Shown: in pieces, positions 1 to 7,627 of the stretch
Position numbering within the stretch: the first letter of the stretch is position 1
Layout of the letters: each line of letters opens with the position of its first letter
NCBI GenBank assembly: GCA_025456385.1
Contig: JALOKS010000051.1
Span: forward strand, 1-14,853
Reading direction: 5' to 3'
DNA from: Thermoanaerobaculales bacterium
Lineage (GTDB): Bacteria > Acidobacteriota > Thermoanaerobaculia > Thermoanaerobaculales > Sulfomarinibacteraceae
Length of the DNA stretch: 14,853 nt
Made by a program: the position numbers and the translations under genes
Notes under the pieces: generated by a model
Database searches by the model: none
What the model was told of the DNA's origin: nothing
Seen by the model: the letters and a program-made list of their open reading frames with translations, nothing else

Positions 1-505
1 CCACGACCGCCCCTTCAAGGGCTGGCAGTCGAACCCGCGCTGGTACAAGGTGTCGCGGCTGATGGTGCGCGCCCGCTACTACCCCGGCACGCCGCGCGGC
101 GTCACCCGGATGTGGCACAACATGTACGGCGCCACCGCGAGCTCGGTCGAGGGCGCCGAGAAGAACGCCAACGGCATGGCCAAGTCACCGACCACCTCCT
201 ACCAGTCGCTCTTCCGCACCGGCTCGCACCAGAGCTGCACCCGCGGCTGGCTCAAGCCCACCTGGATGACCGACAGCCTGACCGTCAAGGACCTGCTCGG
301 CCAGCAGATCACCCAGGGCTTCGTGCCCGATGTCCACTGCCCGACCGGGGCGCCGCGCGAGTCGATGGTGAAGATCAGCTTCGCCGAGGAGGGTGGAACC
401 GGCGGCGAGCGCCTGTGGCGGCCCGCCCGGATGGGGATCCGCCCGACCTACGAGTCCGACCTGCTCAAGGCCTTCATCGCCGGGTCCTTCGTCCGGCGCG
501 CGTGA
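1..505 (+). CDS. Type II DMSO-reductase-family molybdopterin oxidoreductase, catalytic alpha subunit (C-terminal end only)
   Basis: Only the last ~167 residues are inside the window; the frame is open from base 2 to the TGA at 503-505. The fragment contains the C-terminal molydopterin-binding domain, with stretches such as SHQSCTRGWLKPTWMTD, DVHCPTGAPRESMVKI and GIRPTYESDLLKAF, which resemble the ends of NarG-like and related type II alpha subunits. Such subunits carry Mo-bisMGD and a [4Fe-4S] cluster and work outside the cytoplasmic membrane with an Fe-S beta and a haem-b gamma subunit. Those two follow directly (22-nt gap, then an overlap), so the family call is firm. The Asp ligand to Mo, the FS0 cluster and any Tat signal lie upstream of the window, so the substrate (nitrate, nitrite, chlorate, selenate, a hydrocarbon or other) cannot be decided. 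Nitrate is an inference from the NO reductase further along. Confidence 0.85.
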   Translation, partial: HDRPFKGWQSNPRWYKVSRLMVRARYYPGTPRGVTRMWHNMYGATASSVEGAEKNANGMAKSPTTSYQSLFRTGSHQSCTRGWLKPTWMTDSLTVKDLLGQQITQGFVPDVHCPTGAPRESMVKISFAEEGGTGGERLWRPARMGIRPTYESDLLKAFIAGSFVRRA

Positions 506-527
506 TGACGATGACAAAGGACTGACC

Positions 528-1629
<1,102 letters not shown>

Positions 1630-1655
<26 letters not shown>

Positions 1656-2613
1656 GCAAGGCAGCGGGCCCCGCCCGTGGGCGCTCGTCGCAGGGGGAGC
1701 GGCCGCGGTCCTGCTGGTGGCGTTCGCCCTGATCGTCGCCGAGCGCGGCCTCGATCGCGGCGCCGGGCGCGAGCTCGCGGAGCTTGTCGAGCGCCACCGC
1801 CTGCAGGCCGAGACCGACGGCGTCTTCTTCGTGCCCCGGGTCGAGCGCGCTGCGGTGCCGGTCGACCCCCTCGACCCCGCCTGGGAGTCGGCGCCCTCGA
1901 TCATCGTCAAGCTCAGCCGCCAGGTCGACGCCATGCCGATCCTCGAGCGCGCCACCGTCTCGAGCGCCGAGCTGCGCGCGCTCGGCGACGGCGAGTGGGT
2001 GGTGTGGCGGCTGTCCTGGCCTGACGAGTCCCCCGACATGAACGTCGACTCCGGACGCTTCTGCGACGCCGCGGCGCTGCAGTTTCCGGTTTCGGGCGAG
2101 GCCCCCCACACCATGGGCGACGACCGCAACCCGGTCCACATCCTGCACTGGAAGGCGCTGTGGCAGAAGGACGTCGACGAGCACTTCCAGGACGTGCAGG
2201 ACCTCCACCCCAACTACTGGGCCGACCTCTACTGGTTCGCCGACGGCCCGGCGCCCTACCGCGTCCCCGACGACTTCTCCGACCCCCGCTCGCAGCAGTG
2301 GTTCGCGGCCTTCAGCGCCGGCAACCCGGTCTCCGACATCTACCGGACCCGACCGGTTGAGGAGCTGTCGGCGACCGGCTTCGGCTCGCTGACGAGCCAC
2401 CGCGAGTCGGTCAGTGACGGCCGCGGCGTGTGGCGCGACGGCTCCTGGCACCTCAGCTTCGTGCGCCCGCTGCGCACCGAGGACCCGCTCGACGCGCAGT
2501 TCTGGCGCGGCGGCCGCGGCACGGTCGGGGTGGCGGTGTGGAACGGCGGCGACGGCAACGTCGGCGCCCGCAAGCACTGGGGATTCTGGACCGCGTTCGA
2601 GCTCAGCCCGTGA
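1630..2613 (+). CDS. Type II DMSO-reductase-family haem-b gamma subunit (ethylbenzene dehydrogenase gamma-like), membrane-anchored
   Basis: A 327-residue protein starting at ATG 1630, inside the beta gene, with GAGG at 1620-1623 as ribosome site. Residues ~17-36 form one hydrophobic helix followed by AERGLDRG with no clear AxA cleavage site, so it looks like an uncleaved membrane anchor. The remainder is the EB_dh-type haem-b domain. In EbdC the axial haem ligands are a Met and a Lys; the likely counterparts here are M162 in PHTMGDDRNP and K315 in VGARKHWGFW. The motif VHILHWKALWQ after the Met is typical of the family. The role is electron exchange with the quinone pool or a periplasmic cytochrome. 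Its stop overlaps the GTG start of the chaperone gene, so translation is probably coupled. Family assignment is strong; the ligand assignment is by position and motif only. Confidence 0.88.
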
Positions 2614-3282
2614 GCGCGACCGCGGCCCTCGACCGGCAGCTCCTCGCGCGCGCCGACCTGCTGCTGCTGCTCGCGTCCTGGCTGCGCCTCGCGCCCGCCG
2701 CCGAGACCCGGCCCGCGAGCCCGGCCGAGCTCGAGGAGCTCGCAGCGGCCTGCGGTCTCGGCAGCGAGCTCGCCCCGGAGCTGACCGGGCTCGCCGCGGC
2801 CCGCCGCGCGAGCTCGAGCGCCGACTGGAGCGCCGAGTGCACGGGCCTCTTCGAGGGCGGCTGTCCGTGCGCGGTCAACGAGACCGCCTACGTGCGGCGC
2901 GACAAGGGGGCGATCCTCGCCGACCTCGCGGGCTTCTACCGCGCCTTCGGCTTCGCCCCCGCCGCGGACGTCGGCGAGAAGCCCGACCACATCGTCAGCG
3001 AGCTCCAGTTCACCGCCCTGCTGCTGGTCATGCTGGCGCGCGCCCGCGATGCCGACGATCGCCGACGACCACCTCGGCGCCTGGATCGAGCTCTTCTGCG
3101 AGAGGCTGGCCGCAACCAGCGGACTGCCGGCCCTCGCCCGGCTGGCCACGGCCCTGGCTCGCGCCTGGCGGGCGCTCGCCGCCGAGCACGGCTTCGCCGT
3201 CACCGTAGCGACGGACGACGCCATGCCGGGTGAGGACCCGGGGGCCACCCCCTACGAGTGCGACGGCTGCCCGGTGGGCTGA
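2610..3282 (+). pseudogene. TorD/NarJ-like chaperone of a type II molybdoenzyme, frame interrupted
   Basis: This cytoplasmic chaperone would bind the alpha subunit during cofactor insertion and export. The GTG start at 2610 overlaps the gamma stop. The first ~149 residues are clearly of the family: LFEGGCPC, NETAYVRRDKG (residues 90-100), FYRAFGF, and the TorD hallmark KPDHIVSELQF (124-134). The open frame then leaves the homology at about 3050-3065 and reads Arg/Pro-rich nonsense to 3233. The expected C-terminal half (DDHLGAWIELFCERLAA, ending ECDGCPVG) continues in the next frame to the TGA at 3280-3282. The break coincides with a 10-bp tandem repeat at 3051-3070. Removing one copy gives a continuous ~220-residue protein reading RARDADDHLGAW, and deleting one base would also repair it. 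It may be a true mutation, a strain variant or a sequencing/assembly error. The second half also has its own ATG at 3049. Confidence 0.85.
3051..3070 (+). repeat. 10-bp tandem repeat at the chaperone frameshift
   Basis: GCCGACGATC (3051-3060) is followed at once by GCCGACGACC (3061-3070), 9 of 10 bases identical. The two copies sit exactly where the chaperone changes frame, and a 10-bp gain shifts the frame by +1, as observed. Confidence 0.85.
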
Positions 3283-3344
3283 GCAGGGGTTCCCGACAGC
3301 CGATCTTCCTGCGCTGCCGTCACATCGCCCGCCACCCCACACGG

Positions 3345-3353
3345 TGCTACCAT
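3345..3353 (+). promoter_or_regulatory. Candidate extended -10 for a leaderless transcript of the DUF5674 gene
   Basis: TGC-TACCAT fits an extended -10 element (TGn plus 4 of 6 bases of TATAAT). It would place the transcript start near 3360, only about two bases before ATG 3362. The gene has no Shine-Dalgarno sequence, which agrees with a leaderless mRNA. No good -35 is seen. Confidence 0.3.
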
Positions 3354-3361
3354 TCCCCGCC

Positions 3362-3683
3362 ATGAGCGAAGCAACGCCCGACATCGTCGTGGTCCGGGAG
3401 CGGATCGCCGCCGCCGATCTCGCGACTCTCGTCGAGCGCTTTTTCGGCGACATGGTGAAGTACGTCGTCGACGTGCATCGCGAGGTCGGCGCTATCGGCG
3501 GCGAGCTGCACGCCGACGCGGAGCAGGTGCTGCTCGAGGACGGGAGTCGGCAGGAGGACCTCTGGGGCGCGAACTACTACCCCGGACGGGGGCCGGAGCA
3601 TGGAAATCGAGGACGTCGAAATCCGGGAACGGATCCGCGAGCTGAGCTACCGACTGCTCGGGCGCGGCGAGGCTCTGCCGTGA
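3362..3683 (+). pseudogene. DUF5674 family protein, internally deleted
   Basis: The ATG at 3362 opens a frame whose first ~75 residues match the DUF5674 family as I know it (VVRERI, FFGDMVKYVVDVHREV, GGELHADAEQVLLEDGS, EDLWGANYYPG). Members normally continue with a WxEFDSMINIRP-like segment and end in a VEDxEIREKI-like helix. Here the WxEFDSM segment is missing, and the final helix (IEDVEIRERIRELSYRLL) is found in another frame from about 3603 to the TGA at 3681-3683. About 50 bp, with length 2 modulo 3, appear to have been lost near 3584-3605. The original frame stays open into the next gene, so the actual product would be a 220-residue chimera ending at 4024. The family has no established function that I know. 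The comparison is from memory, so the deletion size is approximate. Confidence 0.65.
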
Positions 3684-4024
3684 CCCAGCACTCGGCGCTG
3701 ACGCCCGATCGCTGGCGCCGGTTTTCGCGTCCGCAGAGGATCCTCATGATTGCCAATGAGATGAATCGGGCGGCGCGGCTCATGGGCCCCGAAGACCTCG
3801 TCAGCCGCGAGCTGGCCTACGAGAGAGTGCTCCGCCTGGTCGACCTGACCGTGGCGGTTGCGGAGCGCCGATCGAGCCGGCGCGAGCTGCTGCGTTGGCG
3901 CGATCTCGTGGCCGAGTTGTACCTCGACGAGCGTCCGCAGCCCGAGAACCACCGGACGGCGCTGCGGGTCCTCCTGCAGCAGACCCCCGACTCGGCCGCG
4001 CAGATCGCCGCGCTCGCGCTCTGA
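3680..4024 (+). CDS. Small protein of unknown function downstream of DUF5674
   Basis: A 114-residue, probably helical and soluble protein starting at GTG 3680. The start overlaps the TGA that ends the DUF5674 C-terminal frame (GTGA), a typical coupled arrangement and the main reason for choosing it; no Shine-Dalgarno precedes it. It is rich in Arg, Glu and Leu, with FSRPQRILMIANEMNRAARL near the start, then RRELLRWRDLVAELYLDE and RTALRVLLQQTPDSAAQIAALAL at the end. No signal peptide, membrane segment, cysteine or metal motif is present. I do not recognise the family. Because of the upstream deletion, the frame is continuous from 3362, so in this genome it may be made as the C-terminal half of a 220-residue fusion. 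The pairing with DUF5674 suggests a small two-gene unit, possibly toxin-antitoxin-like in size, but nothing in the sequence proves that. Confidence 0.6.
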   Translation: MTQHSALTPDRWRRFSRPQRILMIANEMNRAARLMGPEDLVSRELAYERVLRLVDLTVAVAERRSSRRELLRWRDLVAELYLDERPQPENHRTALRVLLQQTPDSAAQIAALAL

Positions 4025-4040
4025 CCGCCGCCGCGAACGA

Positions 4041-4064
4041 GGCCGCCGGGCGAAGCCGGCGGCC
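4041..4064. terminator. Stem-loop between convergent genes
   Basis: GGCCGCCGG (4041-4049) pairs perfectly with CCGGCGGCC (4056-4064) around a 6-nt loop, in the 61-bp gap between the rightward gene ending at 4024 and the leftward hemerythrin gene ending at 4086. There is no T tract on either side, so the terminator role is inferred from position. Confidence 0.55.
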
Positions 4065-4085
4065 CCGGGTCGGGCGGGATCGGGC

Positions 4086-4661
4086 TCAGCGCGCCGGCTC
4101 GCGGAGGTGGGTGATGATCGAGCCCATGTCGACCACCAGCTTGTGGTGGCGCTCGAAGGCGTCGCCCCCCTGGCGCTCGCGCTCCTTGGCGAACTCTCCG
4201 GACAGCTGCTCGAACTCCTGGGTGGTCAGGGTCTTCCTCGCCATCGGGTAGAAGAGGTGGTCCTCGGTGTGGATGTGGTGGCGCAGCAGTGAGGAGTAGG
4301 CAGCCATGTTCTCGAGCAGGTCGACGGTCTTCGACGGGTCCTGCGCCGCGTAGCCGTCGAGCGAGCGGCTGATGCCGTTGAGCAGCTCGCGCCCGCGCTC
4401 GTGCTGGTGGCGCAGGGCGTCGAGCTGGGCGTCGACCTCGCCGCGCTTCTTCTGCGCCATGCGCACGAAGAGCACGTGCTCCTCCTTGAAGTGGTGGTAG
4501 CCGTCGGCGAAGCCGCGCCCGAACTCGACCGCCTTCTCGAAGAACGCGGTCGACGGGCGGCGGCCGTTCTCGATGTGGTCGGCCGCCATCGTCAGGTTGT
4601 CGAGGAACTGGCGGATGAGGCCGTGCTCGTTCGAGAGGGTGTCGAGGGGGTCCATGGTCAT
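4086..4661 (-). CDS. Hemerythrin-like HHE-domain protein (copy 1, downstream of norB)
   Basis: A 191-residue cytoplasmic four-helix protein, predicted to hold a non-haem di-iron site. Start MTMDPLD at 4661 is set by AAAGGAG seven bases upstream; the frame is open further up but lacks a site there. Candidate iron ligands run in the usual order: H13 in NEHGLI, H56/H57 with E60/E61 in YHHFKEEH, H85/H87 in RHQHERG, and H128/H129 with E133/D134 in LLRHHIHTED, followed by HLFYPMA. Proteins of this type bind O2 or NO or help repair nitrosatively damaged iron centres (YtfE/RIC). It lies 71 nt behind norB on the same strand, separated by a strong hairpin, so it is probably co-transcribed with some attenuation. 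A paralogue lies at 9312-9857. An NO-related role is inferred from context; domain identity is secure. Confidence 0.88.
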   Translation of the reverse strand: MTMDPLDTLSNEHGLIRQFLDNLTMAADHIENGRRPSTAFFEKAVEFGRGFADGYHHFKEEHVLFVRMAQKKRGEVDAQLDALRHQHERGRELLNGISRSLDGYAAQDPSKTVDLLENMAAYSSLLRHHIHTEDHLFYPMARKTLTTQEFEQLSGEFAKERERQGGDAFERHHKLVVDMGSIITHLREPAR

Positions 4662-4687
4662 GGGGCTGCTCCTTTCGGTATCGGAGA

Positions 4688-4714
4688 GGGTCGCCCGCCG
4701 GCGGCGGGCGACCC
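4688..4714 (-). terminator. Perfect 12-bp hairpin between norB and hemerythrin gene
   Basis: GGGTCGCCCGCC (4688-4699) and GGCGGGCGACCC (4703-4714) pair perfectly around a 3-nt loop in the 71-bp gap after norB. There is no following T run on the minus strand, so it may be a weak terminator, an RNA-stabilising 3' stem, or a processing site that sets different levels of the two products. Confidence 0.55.
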
Positions 4715-4732
4715 GCGGGTGAATGTTCGCGA

Positions 4733-7009
4733 TCAGAGGTCGACGCCGAGGCGCTGCCACACCGACTCACCCTCTTTGATACCCGGCGCCTTGAGGTGCG
4801 GGAAGGTGCGGAACAGGAAGTAGACCAGCGGCAGGACGCCGACGACGATGATCGCAGTGTCCGGGATCATCCGCATCTGGCCGAGGAAGGCGACGAAGGG
4901 CCGTTCGAAGAAGGAGACGTCGCGGGCCACCCACAGGCCCTCGGCGTAGCTCGTCCAGGCCTGCGCGATGCCGACCGGGAACAGGGTCAGCAGGGTGAGG
5001 GCGAGGAGGCCGCCGTTGAGGCCCCAGAAGGAGACCCCGAGCAGGCGGTCGTTCCAGTGCTCGCGCTCGACCATCCCCCGCCACGAGAACAGCAGCAGGG
5101 CGATCGAAAGCATGCCGTAGACCCCGAACAGGGCGCCGTGGCCGTGGTTCACCGTCAGGTAGGTTCCGTGCTCGAAGTAGTTGACCACCGGCAGGTTGAT
5201 GAGGAAGCCGAAGACGCCGGCGCCGAGGAAGTTCCAGAACGAGCTCGCGACCAGGAAGTACATCGGCCACTTGTAGGGGAAGTCGCGGCCCTCGGCCCGG
5301 ATCGACTTGTACTCGAGGAGGCCGCGCACGACCAGTCCGAACATCGGCACCGGCTCGATCGAGGAGAAGACCGAGCCGATCGCGAGCCACAGCGACGAGC
5401 CGCCGTACCAGAAGAAGTGGTGGGCGGTGCCGAGGATGCCGCTCAGGAACACGAGCGCTGCGGTGAAGTAGGCGACGCGCAGGGCCGACTTGGCGGCTAC
5501 CAGGCCCATCGCCACCATCAGCATCGAGATCACGGCGAGACCGAAGAACTCGAAGATGCTCTCGACCCAGATGTGGACCACGAACCAGCGCCAGTAGTCG
5601 GCGACCGTGATGTGCGAGCCGCGGCCGTAGAGCATGCCGAAGGCGAAGAAGAACACCACCAGCACCGCCGAGCCGACGTAGAACCGGACCAGCGCGCTGA
5701 AGTGCGGGTCCTTGGCCTTGAGGCTGCCCCGGCCGACCGCCCGGTAGACGATGAGCAGCCAGAACACGAGGCCCACGAAGAGCAGGATCTGCCAGAAGCG
5801 ACCGAGCTCGAGGTACTCCCAGCCCTGGTGGCCGAACCAGAACCAGAGGTCGCCGAGGCCGCCGTAGATGCCGACGACCTGGCCGACCAGGCTGCCGACC
5901 GCAACCAGCAGGATGGCGGCGAAGAGCAGCTGCACCAGCAGGCCCTGCTGCTTCGGCTCGCGGCCGCCGACGATCGGCGCCAGGTAGATCGCGGACGCCA
6001 CCCAGGTGGTCGCGATCCAGAAGATGGCGAGCTGGAGGTGCCAGGACTTGGCCCAGCTGTAGGGAATCATCTTGCCGACGAAGGAGAGGAAGAAGGTCCC
6101 GGGATGGACGGTGTAGTGGGCGAGCAGGCCGCCGAAGGTCGTCTGCAGCAGGAAGAGCAGGATCACCACCAGGAAGAACTTGGCCGCCTTGAGCTGGCTC
6201 GAGGTGAGCGGCGCGTCGACCAGCTTCTCGGCCAGGGCGACCCCCCTCGCCTCGCCGTACCACAGGTGGTCGCGGTGGACCCAGTAGATGAAGAGCCCGA
6301 GGGTGACGAAGAGGGCGATGATGCCGGCGATCGACCAGATGTAGGTTTCGGTCGTGGCGACGTTGCCGATCGAGCGGTCGGGCGGCCAGTTGTTGGTGTA
6401 GCTGTAGTCGCTGCCGGGCCGGTTGGCCGAGGCCACCCAGGCGGTCCAGAAGAAGAAGCGGCCGATCTGCTCGCGCTCCTCGGCGGTCGGCACCGTGCCC
6501 GGCAGGAAGCCGTAGCCCTGATCGCCGTCGGCGAAGGTGCGCTCCCAGAAGCGCGAGGTCTCGGCCAGGGCGGCGACCTGGGCCGCGCTGAGAGCGAGGG
6601 TGTCGCTGCCGGCGTCGTAGCGGTTGCTCTTGAGCTCGCGCTGGGTCCGGAGGTCGACGAGGTCCTTGTCCTCGCCGACGAGCGCCGGGTAGGGCCGGTC
6701 GAAGCCTTCGCGCGCGAGCTGCTCCCGCACCGACTCCGCGACCAGGTGCAGGGTCACCGCGGAGAACTCCATTCCGCGCTGCGAACCGTGGCCCCAGACG
6801 CTGCCGTGGTCCATGAGGCCGTAGCGCTGGTAGACGTCCTGGCCGGCGAAGATGTCGGCGCGGGTGAACAGCACGCTGCCGTCCGGGCCGGCGACGGTGC
6901 CCGGGTACGGCGGCTTTTCGCGGTTGGCGAAGATGCCGCCGACGAGGAGTCCTCCGAGGGCCACCACGAAGCTGATGATCGCCGCCCACTTGAGTCGTTC
7001 GATGCTCAT
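4733..7009 (-). CDS. norB: Quinol-dependent nitric oxide reductase (qNOR, NorB/NorZ type)
   Basis: A 758-residue integral membrane enzyme that reduces two NO to N2O with electrons from quinol. ATG 7009 follows AGGAGG by 5 nt. Residues ~10-27 form the first helix; ~28-220 are the periplasmic qNOR-type cytochrome-c-like region lacking a CxxCH haem site; the rest is the ~12-helix catalytic core. Catalytic features are intact: FeB ligands H479 and H530/H531 (GTAHHFFWYG), the essential Glu at E483 (HIWVE), and haem histidines H394 (WFGHQGWEY) and H622/H624 (VNHGHGALFG). Retention of Glu and both adjacent His argues for a true reductase and against the NO dismutase variant, in which these positions are altered. 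Length and the fused N-terminal region distinguish it from cNorB (~450 residues). It likely has its own promoter with an FNR/DNR-type box. It removes NO in denitrification or detoxification. Confidence 0.96.
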   Translation of the reverse strand: MSIERLKWAAIISFVVALGGLLVGGIFANREKPPYPGTVAGPDGSVLFTRADIFAGQDVYQRYGLMDHGSVWGHGSQRGMEFSAVTLHLVAESVREQLAREGFDRPYPALVGEDKDLVDLRTQRELKSNRYDAGSDTLALSAAQVAALAETSRFWERTFADGDQGYGFLPGTVPTAEEREQIGRFFFWTAWVASANRPGSDYSYTNNWPPDRSIGNVATTETYIWSIAGIIALFVTLGLFIYWVHRDHLWYGEARGVALAEKLVDAPLTSSQLKAAKFFLVVILLFLLQTTFGGLLAHYTVHPGTFFLSFVGKMIPYSWAKSWHLQLAIFWIATTWVASAIYLAPIVGGREPKQQGLLVQLLFAAILLVAVGSLVGQVVGIYGGLGDLWFWFGHQGWEYLELGRFWQILLFVGLVFWLLIVYRAVGRGSLKAKDPHFSALVRFYVGSAVLVVFFFAFGMLYGRGSHITVADYWRWFVVHIWVESIFEFFGLAVISMLMVAMGLVAAKSALRVAYFTAALVFLSGILGTAHHFFWYGGSSLWLAIGSVFSSIEPVPMFGLVVRGLLEYKSIRAEGRDFPYKWPMYFLVASSFWNFLGAGVFGFLINLPVVNYFEHGTYLTVNHGHGALFGVYGMLSIALLLFSWRGMVEREHWNDRLLGVSFWGLNGGLLALTLLTLFPVGIAQAWTSYAEGLWVARDVSFFERPFVAFLGQMRMIPDTAIIVVGVLPLVYFLFRTFPHLKAPGIKEGESVWQRLGVDL

Positions 7010-7024
7010 GCTCCCCTCCTTCTC

Positions 7025-7034
7025 GTCACGTGAC
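7025..7034. promoter_or_regulatory. 10-bp palindrome GTCACGTGAC in the norB leader
   Basis: A perfect 10-bp palindrome 15 bp before the norB start codon. It lies next to the norB ribosome site and could be a repressor site or a small RNA stem; no binding protein can be named. Confidence 0.3.
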
Positions 7035-7040
7035 CGTGTC

Positions 7041-7050
7041 CTGCCGGCAG
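7041..7050. promoter_or_regulatory. 10-bp palindrome CTGCCGGCAG near the predicted norB transcript start
   Basis: A second perfect palindrome, covering the transcript start (about 7045) implied by the -10 candidate at 7052-7057. Its location fits an operator, for example for the adjacent Rrf2 protein, but it does not resemble the known NsrR motif. Confidence 0.3.
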
Positions 7051-7051
7051 G

Positions 7052-7057
7052 ATAATC
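7052..7057 (-). promoter_or_regulatory. norB: Candidate -10 of the norB promoter
   Basis: On the minus strand this reads GATTAT (4 of 6 to TATAAT), preceded by TGA, giving an extended TGn-type element. It puts the transcript start near 7045, so that the FNR/DNR-type box is centred about 40 bp upstream, close to the -41.5 expected for activator-dependent class II promoters. Confidence 0.4.
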
Positions 7058-7077
7058 TCAGCCCATCCTCAGATGCC

Positions 7078-7091
7078 TTGATCTAGGTCAA
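7078..7091 (-). promoter_or_regulatory. norB: FNR/DNR/NNR-type binding site upstream of norB
   Basis: TTGATCTAGGTCAA matches the TTGAT-N4-(A/G)TCAA pattern of the FNR/DNR/NNR family at every specified base. It lies in the 113-bp gap between the Rrf2 gene and norB, about 70 bp before the norB start. DNR and NNR commonly activate nor genes under NO and low oxygen, so NO- or oxygen-responsive control of norB is a reasonable inference. The Crp/Fnr protein encoded at 7628 is an obvious candidate but its recognition helix is atypical. Confidence 0.7.
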
Positions 7092-7122
7092 CTCGCGTCC
7101 CATCCAGTCCGCACCGATCCCC

Positions 7123-7524
7123 TCAACCCGTGGTCAGGTCCCGGATCCGGGTCCGCGAGACCATCGCGGCGTAGCTGTCGCGGATCCCCTCCCAGTGCGG
7201 GTGCAGCGGGCAGGGGTTGCGGTCATCGCACTCGGGAAGGCCGAAGATGCAGTCGCTGCGGTCGACGCTCTCGGCGCCGTCGATCGCCGCCAGCACGTCG
7301 CGGATCGGTCGCGCGAGGGCGCGGTCCCGCACCGCGAAACCGCCGTGCCAGCCCTTCTGCGAGTCGACGAAGCCGCCTTTGCGGAGCTGGTTGAGGATCT
7401 TCGACAGGTAGTTGGCGGGGATGCCGGTGGCCCGCGAGATCGCCTCCGCGCGCACCAGCTCCCCGCGGTGCGCGACCAGGTGGCCGAGGATGTGCAGCGC
7501 GTAGCGTGCGGTCTGACTGATCAT
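7123..7524 (-). CDS. Rrf2-family transcriptional regulator with three Fe-S cysteines (NsrR-like)
   Basis: A 133-residue winged-helix DNA-binding protein. The N-terminal helix ISQTARYALHILGHLVAH is typical of Rrf2 proteins; the helix-turn-helix covers ~25-50 (AISRATGIPANYLSKILNQL) and the wing has GWHGGFAV. Cysteines C92, C99 and C105 (spacing x6 and x5, the last in CPLHPHW) are at the position of the cluster ligands of NsrR and IscR. NsrR senses NO through its [4Fe-4S] cluster and represses NO-detoxification genes; the neighbouring NO reductase makes that role likely here, though the cysteine spacing is not exactly NsrR's. The ATG at 7524 has only a weak GAG upstream. The gene lies head to head with the Crp/Fnr gene (103-bp gap) and upstream of norB, which has its own promoter elements. 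Confidence 0.87.
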   Translation of the reverse strand: MISQTARYALHILGHLVAHRGELVRAEAISRATGIPANYLSKILNQLRKGGFVDSQKGWHGGFAVRDRALARPIRDVLAAIDGAESVDRSDCIFGLPECDDRNPCPLHPHWEGIRDSYAAMVSRTRIRDLTTG

Positions 7525-7543
7525 CTCAAATTTTTACCGCATC

Positions 7544-7572
7544 AGGGTATGTGTTGAAATCGGGGTTGTCAA
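7544..7572 (-). promoter_or_regulatory. Candidate sigma70-type promoter of the Rrf2 gene
   Basis: On the minus strand, TTGACA (7572-7567, a perfect -35) is followed after exactly 17 bp by TACCCT (7549-7544, 3 of 6 to TATAAT). The transcript would start near 7537, leaving a leader of about 12 nt before the ATG at 7524. The poor -10 suggests a weak or regulated promoter. Confidence 0.45.
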
Positions 7573-7627
7573 ACCGCCTCCGCCCGGGACCTCGACACGC
7601 CCGCCTGAGCCGGTTAGGGTGTCAGCG

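Noticed and set aside
504..518. GATGACGATGACAAA encodes DDDDK, the enterokinase site, just before the beta gene
   Set aside because: It lies in the untranslated 22-bp spacer and around the alpha stop, with natural genomic flanks and no vector sequence; the run also supplies the beta ribosome site. Taken as coincidence.
4733..7009. Possible NO dismutase (Nod) instead of NO reductase
   Set aside because: The catalytic Glu (E483 in HIWVE) and both adjacent His (H530/H531) of reductases are present, whereas Nod proteins have changes at these positions.
4796..7033. A 745-codon open frame on the plus strand opposite norB
   Set aside because: It is an antisense shadow: GC-rich coding DNA leaves long open frames on the other strand, and its product is a low-complexity Glu/Asp/Arg/Val mix with no domain, while the minus-strand frame is a textbook qNOR.
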